Assembly: GCA_031553775.1 (NCBI GenBank)
Contig: JAVBLA010000049.1
Location: 1-17,883, forward strand
Direction: 5' to 3'
Source of the DNA: JAISFI01 sp031553775
Lineage (GTDB): Bacteria; Bacteroidota; Bacteroidia; Bacteroidales; Azobacteroidaceae
DNA length: 17,883 nt
Part shown: one piece after another, positions 6,871 through 14,031 of the stretch
Layout of the letters: each line of letters starts with the position of its first letter
How positions within the stretch are numbered: position 1 is the first letter of the stretch
Made by a program: the position numbers and the translations under genes
The notes under the pieces: model-generated
What the model was told of the DNA's origin: nothing
Databases searched by the model: none
Seen by the model: the letters and a program-made list of their open reading frames with translations, nothing else

Positions 6871-8277
6871 ATGAAAAAAACGTTTTTATTTATCCTGAGC
6901 CTCTTTGCCTGTTCCTTTGTTTTTGCACAGGGTAAAAAAGAATATACCTGTAAACAGGGGCTGACTTTTGAAATCAGCAAGTATACCAGTTGGGGAAGTA
7001 AAAAACCGGTTGTATTGTCTGTAATCCCCTACTCTCCTGCTAATATATGTGGCCTGGAATCAGGCGATATTATCGAGAAAATCGACAATGTCATCACCGA
7101 AGGAAAAACAGTTGACGAAATCAGCCAGATGCTTAATAAGAAAAGTGAAATTGTATTGGAAGTATCCAATCTGAAAGAGCAAAACAGGGAGACATTGCTT
7201 AGCTGGGATTGTCAGCTGCTGGAGTCGATCGATGAAGAGCAATTGGCATCGGCCTATGCTTTTTACGACCTGGAAGAAAATACCAAACGTTCTTTTACCT
7301 GTCCCTTCAAAACGAATGTCAATGAAAATGTCGATTATATGAAATATAAAACATTTTCTTTCGGACCGGTTTATGAACAGAACAGGCAGCTGGAGGAATT
7401 TATTTGTATACAAATCAAGCGGATTTTAGAGTCTAAAGGTTTGGTTTATGAAGAAAGCAACAAAGCCGACCTGATGGTTCAAACCAACTATACTTTTGAG
7501 AAAAATCCGGATTTTTCCGGCGAAAAGAAAAATATTCCCACGGCATACAGGTATAACTCCTACAAAAAACAGATGGAAAAAACATCGATATATTATGATC
7601 AACAGGCAGAAGCCAGGAGTATTCCTTTCTATATGACATTTGGTGTACGCCTGGTGGATAATAAGTCGCTCAAAACCATTTGGGAATGTGAAGCCAAAGA
7701 GTGGCTGTCGGAAGCATACAAAGTAGACGATTATGCCTTTGTACACCTTCCCCTGATGTTTATGCAATATCCTTATCCTAAAACCCTGGAAGCTGCTTAT
7801 TTTTTAAATACGAAGATCAAATACAATTTTACGGGCATCAACTACAATATCAACAATCTCAGGGAAATTATCAATGTGGATATCTTTTCTCCAGCTTACC
7901 AATCGAATATAAAACCCGGAGATATTATTGAAAAAATCAACGATTTTAAAATCGATGCCACTCCCGAAGAATTCACCCGAATCTATAAAAGGTTCATTAA
8001 GCACACCATGTACCTGCGGGATACTACTACCACATATACCGATGCAAATGGTTTTAGTCCCTGCATGGATTGGAACCCCGGAAAATACCGTGATATACTG
8101 AAAGCTTTTGCCAAGAAAGATAACCTGACGGTTTTTTCTTATTTATTTTATTTTGAACCTTTTATCAATCCTTCGGATAAAAATGTGATTCTCTTTGAAT
8201 TGAAAAGAAAAGGAGAAAAGAAGTTTGTGAAGATTAAGCCTACGGTGGTGGAGGTTAATTATTTGGAGACTTATTGA
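6871..8277 (+). CDS. secreted PDZ-DUF4136-PDZ protein
   Basis: 468 residues. Residues 1-20 form a Sec signal peptide (MKKTFLFILSLFACSFVFAQ) cleaved near FA/QG; there is no lipobox Cys at the cleavage site, so a soluble periplasmic or surface protein is likely. First PDZ-like domain, about 38-100, with the carboxylate-loop region and G61-LESGDIIEKID. The middle (about 155-310) resembles DUF4136: the 'DYMKYKTFSFGP' entry, a helix ending in LESKG, then 'ADLMVQTNYTFE'. Second PDZ-like domain, about 315-380, with IKPGDIIEKIND. No protease Ser/His/Asp triad is visible, so I read it as a binding or scaffold protein, not an enzyme. It is monocistronic, with its own promoter and a hairpin terminator, divergent from grpE. 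Function is unknown. Confidence 0.8.
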   Translation: MKKTFLFILSLFACSFVFAQGKKEYTCKQGLTFEISKYTSWGSKKPVVLSVIPYSPANICGLESGDIIEKIDNVITEGKTVDEISQMLNKKSEIVLEVSNLKEQNRETLLSWDCQLLESIDEEQLASAYAFYDLEENTKRSFTCPFKTNVNENVDYMKYKTFSFGPVYEQNRQLEEFICIQIKRILESKGLVYEESNKADLMVQTNYTFEKNPDFSGEKKNIPTAYRYNSYKKQMEKTSIYYDQQAEARSIPFYMTFGVRLVDNKSLKTIWECEAKEWLSEAYKVDDYAFVHLPLMFMQYPYPKTLEAAYFLNTKIKYNFTGINYNINNLREIINVDIFSPAYQSNIKPGDIIEKINDFKIDATPEEFTRIYKRFIKHTMYLRDTTTTYTDANGFSPCMDWNPGKYRDILKAFAKKDNLTVFSYLFYFEPFINPSDKNVILFELKRKGEKKFVKIKPTVVEVNYLETY

Positions 8278-8280
8278 TTA

Positions 8281-8328
8281 TATTTTAGATTTTCATCGGT
8301 TATATCAAACTGGTGAAAATCTAAAATA
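8281..8328. terminator. long AT-rich hairpin after the PDZ gene
   Basis: Arms 8281-8297 and 8312-8328 pair over 17 bp with one G-U (14-base loop). The core is ATTTTAGATTTTCA against TGAAAATCTAAAAT. It starts 4 bases after the stop codon. No long T-tract follows directly, so it may protect the 3' end rather than terminate alone. Confidence 0.5.
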
Positions 8329-8332
8329 AAAC

Positions 8333-8374
8333 AAATGCAAGTAAAAAACTTTTTTATTCGTTCCACTTGCATTT
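8333..8374. terminator. bidirectional terminator between convergent PDZ and HTCS genes
   Basis: AAATGCAAGT (8333-8342) pairs perfectly with ACTTGCATTT (8365-8374) across a 22-base loop. It is followed by ATTTTTTATTA on the plus strand and by TGTTTTATTTT on the minus strand, so it can end both transcripts. Confidence 0.65.
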
Positions 8375-8396
8375 ATTTTTTATTAATGTAATACAA

Positions 8397-11300
8397 CTAC
8401 CCTCCCCTATACTCAGAAGGTGTCTTTCCAAATTTCTGTTTAAAACACCGGCTGAAATAACGCGGATCTTCAAATCCCACTTTATAAGCAATTTCAGAGA
8501 ATGTTAATTCCGTATTGAGCACATATTCCGAAGCCCGTTGCAGGCGGACTTCCCGGACAAACTCTACCGGAGAAAAACCCGTCAGGCTTTTCAGTTTATT
8601 GAAGAATACAGTCCGGCTCATTCCCAATTCAGATGCCAGGAAATCGATATTCAGTTCGTAATTTTCCAGGTTTTCGTGCATGATATGCATCAGGTTCTGA
8701 AGGAAATTTTCTTCAGGGGATGGCGATTCGAGAGGTTCGAAGGTAGCTCCTAGCGATTGCGAGAATAGCTGCGAACGGTAAAATTTTTGCAGTTTGTTGC
8801 GTTGTGAAATCAGGTTTTCTATCCTTGCATTCAGGAAAGCTGCGCTGAAAGGTTTGGTGATATAATCGTCGGCGCCGACTTTCATTCCCGTTAATTTGCT
8901 TTCCATATCCGTTACCGCTGTTAACAGGATCACCGGGATATGAGAAGTTCTTTCATCGTTTTTAATTTTTTCTGTCAGTTCCAAACCGTTTATTTCCGGC
9001 ATCAGCAAGTCAGTTATAATAAAGTCAGGAATCAGTTCCTGTGCTTTCTGCCAGCCAAGTAGTCCGTTTTCCGCTTCTTCCACATGGTATTTTTTCTTCA
9101 GGTTGCTTTTGAGGAAATGACGTAATTCGTCGTTATCTTCTACGATCAGGATGGTCTGGCGGACATTTTCCGTGATTTCTCTTTCCGGAAATACCTGTTC
9201 GTTTGCTGACAGTTCTTTTTTCTCTTCGGGAATGGCTTTATCCGAGAGGATAATATCGACATCTTCGTTAAAATGGTCGATTCCCAATGGAAATTTCACC
9301 TGGAACACCGAACCTTTATTTACTTCACTATCTACCGTAATAACCGCATGATGCAGATCTACCAGCTTTTTTACCAGATTCAGGCCTATGCCGGTGCTTT
9401 TTTGTGTAATACTGCGGAGTGGTTCACTGAAAAAACGATCGAAGATCGCACCGATTTTATCCTGGGAGATGCCAACCCCTTCATCCGATACGGTCAATAC
9501 TGCCAATCCGGATTCGGTGGAAGCTTTGATTGTGATGCTTTTTCCCGCGGGCGTAAACTTGAATGCATTCGATAAAAGATTGGATATAATGGAGTCAAAA
9601 CGATCCCGGTCTATCCATACCATTACCCCCGGAGATTCATTAACGACCTGGAAACTGATCTTTTTCTCGGTGGCTATTTCGACGAAATCTTCACTACATG
9701 AACGGACAAATGCTCCGAAATCGGTCTCTTCAACCCGTAACCGCATTTTATTATTCTGCACCTTCCTGAAATCCAGGATTTGATTGATCAGGCGCATTAC
9801 GCGGTCTAAATTCCGGCGAATCAGTGAAAGCTGCTCTTTTACCTCCGGTTCCAGATCTTTTTCATTCAGGAGATTGTCCACAGGTAAAGAGATCAGGGTA
9901 AGCGGAGTCCGTAATTCATGAGAAATATCCGTAAAGAAGCGCAGTTTAAGATCCGTCATTTGTTGTTCCATTTCCACATTGTGCTTCAACTTGTAGAAAG
10001 TGATGAAAATGTAGAAAACCACAAAGAAAAGCAAAATGAATAATACCACATATAGTAATTTTGCCCAGATCGACTGCCAGAATGAAGGCAATATTTCAAT
10101 TTCCATACTGCGTTCGTTCTGCAGCCAGATTCCTTCACTATCGGTAGAGCGAACAATAAACGTATAGGTTCCCGGCGGCAGAGAGGTATATGTTGCATAC
10201 CGTTTGTTTTTCACATAGTTCCAATCTTCATCGAATCCTTTTAGACGGTATGCATATTGTATATTTTGCGGCGTACGCATATCCAGTGTGGCATATTCCA
10301 GGGTGAAGACATTTTGTTTGTGACTTAACCGCAGGTGCTTCGTCTGGTCTATATGCGTTTTCAAAGGGGAGCCTTTCACTCCGATTAAAACATCCTGATT
10401 GAATAATTGTAACCGGGTAAAAACAATCGGTGCATTCAACGGTTTTATTTTTACGTTATCCGGATGGAAAAAATACAGTCCCGACTTGGTTCCCACGCAG
10501 ATCCGGCCGGAGTGTAGTTTAGCCGCCGATGCTTCCGAGAATTCCACATTTTCCAGTTCGTTGTCTTTTCCAAAAGATTCGATCTCATGGGTGATCCGGT
10601 TAAATTTCACGATGGAATTTTCGGTAGTCAGCCACAAATGATCGTTATCATCCTCTAAAATCGTATATACAATATTATTCGGCATTCCGTTGGAATGATC
10701 GAATGTTTGAAGGTCGGGAGTTTCTCCCGGATGATAAGGCGCTTTCAAGCGGTTGAGTCCTCCCCCGAAAGTGGCCAGCCATACGATCTTGTCTTTATCT
10801 TCATATATACAATGGATATCATTGGCTTCTAACTGGTTGGATTGATCTTTATCTTTCCGGATATAATTAAATGAAATATCTTCTATATTTTTAAATGCAT
10901 CCTGGAAAACAACAACCCCCTCAGTGGTAGCGATCCAGATATTTCCATCGGAATCAGGATAAATTTGCCGCACCCGGGAACAATTGGCTATCGGGTAATT
11001 TTTTAGTTTATTTTTTGCATGAATAAAACGGATTTTTCCATTTTTTTCTTCCAGCAGATGCAGGCCTGCGCCATAGCTTCCTGCCCAGATCCGTCCTCTT
11101 TTATCTTCAGCGATAGAATAAAAATCATCATTGCCGGGAGAGTAAGGATCATCAGTCCGGTTCATGAATTTTTCGATCCGGAAGCTGTTTTTTCCTGTCT
11201 CTTTCAGCCGGAGAATTCCCTGTTTTTTGGTTGCCAACCAGATATCTCCTTTTGAATCCTGGAAAATATTATAAACCAGTACATTCAGATAGGAAGATGA

Positions 11301-12755
11301 TGAAATATGTCCATTTGCATCTAATATTCCCAGATTTTTCCGGTTCTCGTCGAATACATGTACTCTTCCGTCTTTACAGGCTACCCAAAGCCTTTTATCT
11401 TTATCTTCAAAGATACACCTGGTTTCGTTTGATATACTGAAAAGCGACTGGTTATCAAACAGGTAGTTCTCAAAATAATCGGGAAGAAAGGTGCATTTAT
11501 AAAATCCGTTTCCCCGGTTAGTACTTAACCAGAATACGCCCTGGGCATCGGGAAGTATGTGGTTGATGCCATAATCGAATAAGGCGTTGATATCCTTATT
11601 ATAGGTGCTTTTAAAAGAGAATAAGCGTTTTTTTACCCTGTCGTACCAGCAAAAAGAGCCGATATAGGGTTGCACCCACAGTAAATCGTTCTCATCTTCA
11701 AAAATAAAATAATTAGGATTGGTCGCCTGTCCTTCATTCTCATCGGAAAGTAAACATTCTACTTCCCTTGTCTGCGGGATAAAGTGTATGACTCCGCGGT
11801 AATTGATCTGCATCCAGGCTTCTCCTGCCCTATCTACATAGATATTTAAAATATGATCTGTCGGCAACTCCTTGTAAGAGTCTTTTGAAAAACGGTTCCA
11901 CTCATTATGCAGGATATCGTAGGTATAGAAACCTTTTCCCAGAGTAGATACAATGAAATTGTGGGGAGACAGAGCTGCGATGGAAGTCACCGGTGCCAAA
12001 TGCCCCAAATCTTTATTTTCAAAATTCTGACTTTTTTTATCATACAGGATAACCTTTCCATCAGACGCAAACAAGATTTTTTTATCCGTCTCAACATGTG
12101 TATGAAATGCCTGCTGTTCATAGTGGAATTTTCTTTTTCCGGAAGCATCCATTACGGTCAGTCCTGCATTGGTCAGCAACCAGATATTGGCATTGGCATC
12201 TTCAAAGATATCGTTTACCTGATTTCCTGAGAGTTCGTTTTCTTCTTTGGTAAGGTGCATCAATGAAAGTTCGCGTGTTTTTTTATGGGTACTGACCCTG
12301 AAACAACCGTTATTTACAGTTGTCAGCCAGATATCTCCTGAAGACAGTAGAAATATGTCATTGATTTTATCTGCAATATAGGCCCCGGTTTCATCGGTAA
12401 TCCGTATAAAATTTTCTGTAGCCGGATCCAGCCGGTATACAATATCGTCGTATGTTTTGATCCAGATATATCCCCATTGGTCTTCTTTCAGCATCCGGAC
12501 ACGGCTACTCAACATAGACGAAGAGCGGTTGAAACCGGAATTGAAAACCGTGAAATTGTAACCATCGAATTTATTCAAGCCTTCACGTGTACCTAACCAT
12601 AGATATCCTTTGGTATCTTTCAGCATGGCTGTAATGGTATTTTGTGAGAGTCCGTCGTCCGAGGTATAATGGGCCAGAGAGAAATTGTGTTGTCCTAAAA
12701 GACTCCAGGCAACAGTCAATAAGTAAACGGTGATGTAATAGCGGATGAATTTCAT
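8397..12755 (-). CDS. hybrid two-component system regulator (HTCS)
   Basis: 1452 residues joining sensor, kinase and transcription factor in one inner-membrane protein. Order: signal peptide (1-21); periplasmic sensor of about 14 Reg_prop blades forming two seven-bladed propellers (about 25-790), with recurring 'D..G.IWL.T..G' units; Y_Y_Y domain (about 815-885); one membrane helix (about 900-921); HisKA with phospho-acceptor His946 in DISHELRTPL; HATPase with Asn1063 (NLLSNAFKF), DEGVGIS and GIGLNLVKK; receiver domain with Asp1249 (IITDLLMPE) and the conserved Lys in ITKPF; C-terminal AraC-type HTH (about 1350-1450). All catalytic residues are present. HTCS proteins sense glycan breakdown products and switch on polysaccharide utilisation loci, but no SusC/SusD pair is visible here, so its ligand and targets cannot be inferred. 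Confidence 0.95.
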   Translation of the reverse strand: MKFIRYYITVYLLTVAWSLLGQHNFSLAHYTSDDGLSQNTITAMLKDTKGYLWLGTREGLNKFDGYNFTVFNSGFNRSSSMLSSRVRMLKEDQWGYIWIKTYDDIVYRLDPATENFIRITDETGAYIADKINDIFLLSSGDIWLTTVNNGCFRVSTHKKTRELSLMHLTKEENELSGNQVNDIFEDANANIWLLTNAGLTVMDASGKRKFHYEQQAFHTHVETDKKILFASDGKVILYDKKSQNFENKDLGHLAPVTSIAALSPHNFIVSTLGKGFYTYDILHNEWNRFSKDSYKELPTDHILNIYVDRAGEAWMQINYRGVIHFIPQTREVECLLSDENEGQATNPNYFIFEDENDLLWVQPYIGSFCWYDRVKKRLFSFKSTYNKDINALFDYGINHILPDAQGVFWLSTNRGNGFYKCTFLPDYFENYLFDNQSLFSISNETRCIFEDKDKRLWVACKDGRVHVFDENRKNLGILDANGHISSSSYLNVLVYNIFQDSKGDIWLATKKQGILRLKETGKNSFRIEKFMNRTDDPYSPGNDDFYSIAEDKRGRIWAGSYGAGLHLLEEKNGKIRFIHAKNKLKNYPIANCSRVRQIYPDSDGNIWIATTEGVVVFQDAFKNIEDISFNYIRKDKDQSNQLEANDIHCIYEDKDKIVWLATFGGGLNRLKAPYHPGETPDLQTFDHSNGMPNNIVYTILEDDNDHLWLTTENSIVKFNRITHEIESFGKDNELENVEFSEASAAKLHSGRICVGTKSGLYFFHPDNVKIKPLNAPIVFTRLQLFNQDVLIGVKGSPLKTHIDQTKHLRLSHKQNVFTLEYATLDMRTPQNIQYAYRLKGFDEDWNYVKNKRYATYTSLPPGTYTFIVRSTDSEGIWLQNERSMEIEILPSFWQSIWAKLLYVVLFILLFFVVFYIFITFYKLKHNVEMEQQMTDLKLRFFTDISHELRTPLTLISLPVDNLLNEKDLEPEVKEQLSLIRRNLDRVMRLINQILDFRKVQNNKMRLRVEETDFGAFVRSCSEDFVEIATEKKISFQVVNESPGVMVWIDRDRFDSIISNLLSNAFKFTPAGKSITIKASTESGLAVLTVSDEGVGISQDKIGAIFDRFFSEPLRSITQKSTGIGLNLVKKLVDLHHAVITVDSEVNKGSVFQVKFPLGIDHFNEDVDIILSDKAIPEEKKELSANEQVFPEREITENVRQTILIVEDNDELRHFLKSNLKKKYHVEEAENGLLGWQKAQELIPDFIITDLLMPEINGLELTEKIKNDERTSHIPVILLTAVTDMESKLTGMKVGADDYITKPFSAAFLNARIENLISQRNKLQKFYRSQLFSQSLGATFEPLESPSPEENFLQNLMHIMHENLENYELNIDFLASELGMSRTVFFNKLKSLTGFSPVEFVREVRLQRASEYVLNTELTFSEIAYKVGFEDPRYFSRCFKQKFGKTPSEYRGG

Positions 12756-12775
12756 GGTATAATGCTGCTTTTTTG

Positions 12776-12783
12776 CAAAAATA
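12776..12783 (-). promoter_or_regulatory. -7 promoter element of the HTCS gene
   Basis: The minus strand reads TATTTTTG then CA, an exact TAnnTTTG match 20 bases before the ATG. No clear -33 TTTG is found at the expected distance. Confidence 0.5.
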
Positions 12784-12903
12784 AGAAAAAAATATCTATG
12801 AGTAGCATACCGGAAGAAATAAAATCTGAGGGTTATTTTGGGTAAATATTAAATTTTACACGAAATCTGTCAATTATTCCACATGTTATTTGGAAAAAGT
12901 TTT

Positions 12904-12911
12904 TACCTTTG
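12904..12911 (+). promoter_or_regulatory. orphan plus-strand -7 element
   Basis: TACCTTTG followed by CAATG is an exact TAnnTTTG match, pointing away from HTCS and towards the terminator at 13004. No annotated plus-strand gene follows. The -33 box is not clear: a TTTG at 12891-12894 is too close. Confidence 0.4.
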
Positions 12912-12917
12912 CAATGT

Positions 12918-13031
12918 CATAATGGACAAATACCATTGTTGTTTTTCAAATAAGTATGTAAGTAAATTCCCAAGTATTAAGTGGTTTAGGAAAAAGGGAA
13001 AAGAAAAAGGCAGCCAAAAGCTGCCTTTTTT
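12918..13031 (+). ncRNA. candidate small RNA between HTCS and rpoD
   Basis: A -7 element (12904-12911) and a strong intrinsic terminator (13004-13030) on the same strand frame about 114 bases with no known gene. Near the predicted 5' end AATGG (12921-12925) can pair with CCATT (12933-12937). A 47-codon frame from the ATG at 12922 runs straight through the terminator into the rpoD 3' end, and its Lys-rich protein resembles nothing I know, so a non-coding RNA is more likely than a gene. The alternative is that the terminator serves only rpoD and the -7 match is chance. Confidence 0.35.
13004..13030. terminator. strong bidirectional intrinsic terminator beside rpoD
   Basis: AAAAAGGCAGC (13004-13014), loop CAAAA, GCTGCCTTTTT (13020-13030): an 11-bp perfect stem with a GC-rich core. 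On the minus strand it lies 22 bases after the rpoD stop and is followed by CTTTTCCC; on the plus strand it ends in a six-T run. Confidence 0.85.
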
Positions 13032-13052
13032 AGTATCTTATGGGGTAATTGT

Positions 13053-13913
13053 TTATCCCAGATAACTTTTAAGTAAATCGTTTTTGTTGCTTGTGCGCAA
13101 CCGTCTGATAGCTTTCTCTTTGATTTGTCTTACACGCTCGCGAGTCAGCCCAAATTTATCACCAATTTCTTCCAGCGTCATTTCCTGGCTTCCGATACCG
13201 AAAAACATCTTGATGATGTCCCGTTCCCGGTCGCTCAATGTTGAAAGCGTACGTTCGATCTCCCTGGACAATGATTCACTCATTAAAGTTCTGTCTGCAA
13301 TGGGAGCATCGTCGTTAACCAGGACATCCAGCAAGCTGTTGTCCTCGCCTTCTACAAAAGGAGCATCTACGGAGATATGCCTACCGGATACTTTCAGGGT
13401 ATCAGATATTTTATCTACCGGGATATCCAATTCTTCTGCGAGTTCTTCGGGTGACGGACGGCGTTCGTGTTCTTGTTCAAATTTTGAAAAAGCTTTTGTA
13501 ATCTTGTTCAGGGAACCTACCTGGTTCAACGGAAGACGAACGATTCTCGACTGTTCAGCCAAAGCTTGCAAAATGGATTGACGTATCCACCATACAGCGT
13601 AAGAGATAAACTTAAAACCACGTGTTTCATCAAATTTTTCTGCAGCTTTTATTAAACCGAGGTTACCTTCATTGATTAAGTCGGGCAGACTCAATCCCTG
13701 GTTTTGGTATTGTTTGGCCACAGAGACCACAAAACGAAGATTGGCTCTTGTAAGTTTCTCCAATGCAGCACGGTCACCTCTCCTGATAGCTTGTGCCAAT
13801 TCGACTTCTTCTTCGACAGTAATCAAATCCTCCCGGCCGATTTCCTGTAAATATTTGTCTAATGAAGCACTTTCGCGATTGGTGATCGACTTTGTAATTT
13901 TTAATTGTCTCAT
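13053..13913 (-). CDS. rpoD: primary sigma factor RpoD (SigA)
   Basis: 286-residue group 1 sigma-70. Region 1.1 is absent, as is normal for Bacteroidetes primary sigmas. Region 1.2 spans about 17-47 (SLDKYLQEIGREDLIT). Region 2 spans about 55-120 and includes the core-binding PDLINEGNLGLIKA and the -10 melting and recognition segment FKFISYAVWWIRQSI. Region 3 spans about 125-205, and region 4 about 222-275 with HTH LEEIGDKFGLTRERVRQI. The length and lack of an N-terminal extension fit the essential Bacteroides sigma that reads TTTG/TAnnTTTG promoters, the same type found in this window. It is probably monocistronic, with its own upstream -7 element and a strong terminator. A group 2 sigma is less likely given the near-complete conservation of the motifs. 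Confidence 0.96.
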   Translation of the reverse strand: MRQLKITKSITNRESASLDKYLQEIGREDLITVEEEVELAQAIRRGDRAALEKLTRANLRFVVSVAKQYQNQGLSLPDLINEGNLGLIKAAEKFDETRGFKFISYAVWWIRQSILQALAEQSRIVRLPLNQVGSLNKITKAFSKFEQEHERRPSPEELAEELDIPVDKISDTLKVSGRHISVDAPFVEGEDNSLLDVLVNDDAPIADRTLMSESLSREIERTLSTLSDRERDIIKMFFGIGSQEMTLEEIGDKFGLTRERVRQIKEKAIRRLRTSNKNDLLKSYLG

Positions 13914-13921
13914 TTATTTTG

Positions 13922-13931
13922 CGAAATTTCG
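13922..13931. repeat. 10-bp palindrome in the rpoD leader
   Basis: CGAAATTTCG is a perfect palindrome lying between the rpoD -7 element (13937-13944) and the ATG, close to the predicted transcription start. It is framed by TTTGC and GCAAA. A repressor site is possible but unproven. Confidence 0.35.
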
Positions 13932-13936
13932 GGTTG

Positions 13937-13944
13937 CAAAGATA
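13937..13944 (-). promoter_or_regulatory. -7 promoter element of rpoD
   Basis: The minus strand reads TATCTTTG then CAACCC, an exact TAnnTTTG match 23 bases before the rpoD ATG. The nearest -33-like sequence is CTTG (13968-13971), 23 bases away and inside the right-hand end of a hairpin arm. Confidence 0.6.
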
Positions 13945-13963
13945 ATTATTATTTTAGAGATTA

Positions 13964-13997
13964 GGCGCAAGAAAATGTAAGTTTATTTCCTTGCGCC
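13964..13997. repeat. GC-rich inverted repeat between htrA and rpoD
   Basis: GGCGCAAG (13964-13971) pairs perfectly with CTTGCGCC (13990-13997) across 18 bases. It stands out in an AT-rich spacer. It lies downstream of htrA on the minus strand and may be its terminator stem, although no T-tract follows. It also touches the possible -33 box of rpoD. Confidence 0.5.
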
Positions 13998-14010
13998 CGG
14001 AGCATTTATA

Positions 14011-14030
14011 TAATTAAACCTTTTTAATTA
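14011..14030. terminator. AT-only hairpin after the htrA stop
   Basis: TAATTAAA (14011-14018), loop CCTT, TTTAATTA (14023-14030): an 8-bp AT-only stem one base after the htrA stop. It is weak by itself and may act with the GC-rich repeat 14 bases further on. Confidence 0.35.
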
Positions 14031-14031
14031 A

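Noticed and set aside
12883..13065. A 60-codon plus-strand open frame between HTCS and rpoD, with an internal ATG at 12922
   Set aside because: It runs through a strong terminator and into the rpoD 3' end, is Lys-rich and low in complexity, and resembles no known protein. A short RNA is the better reading.
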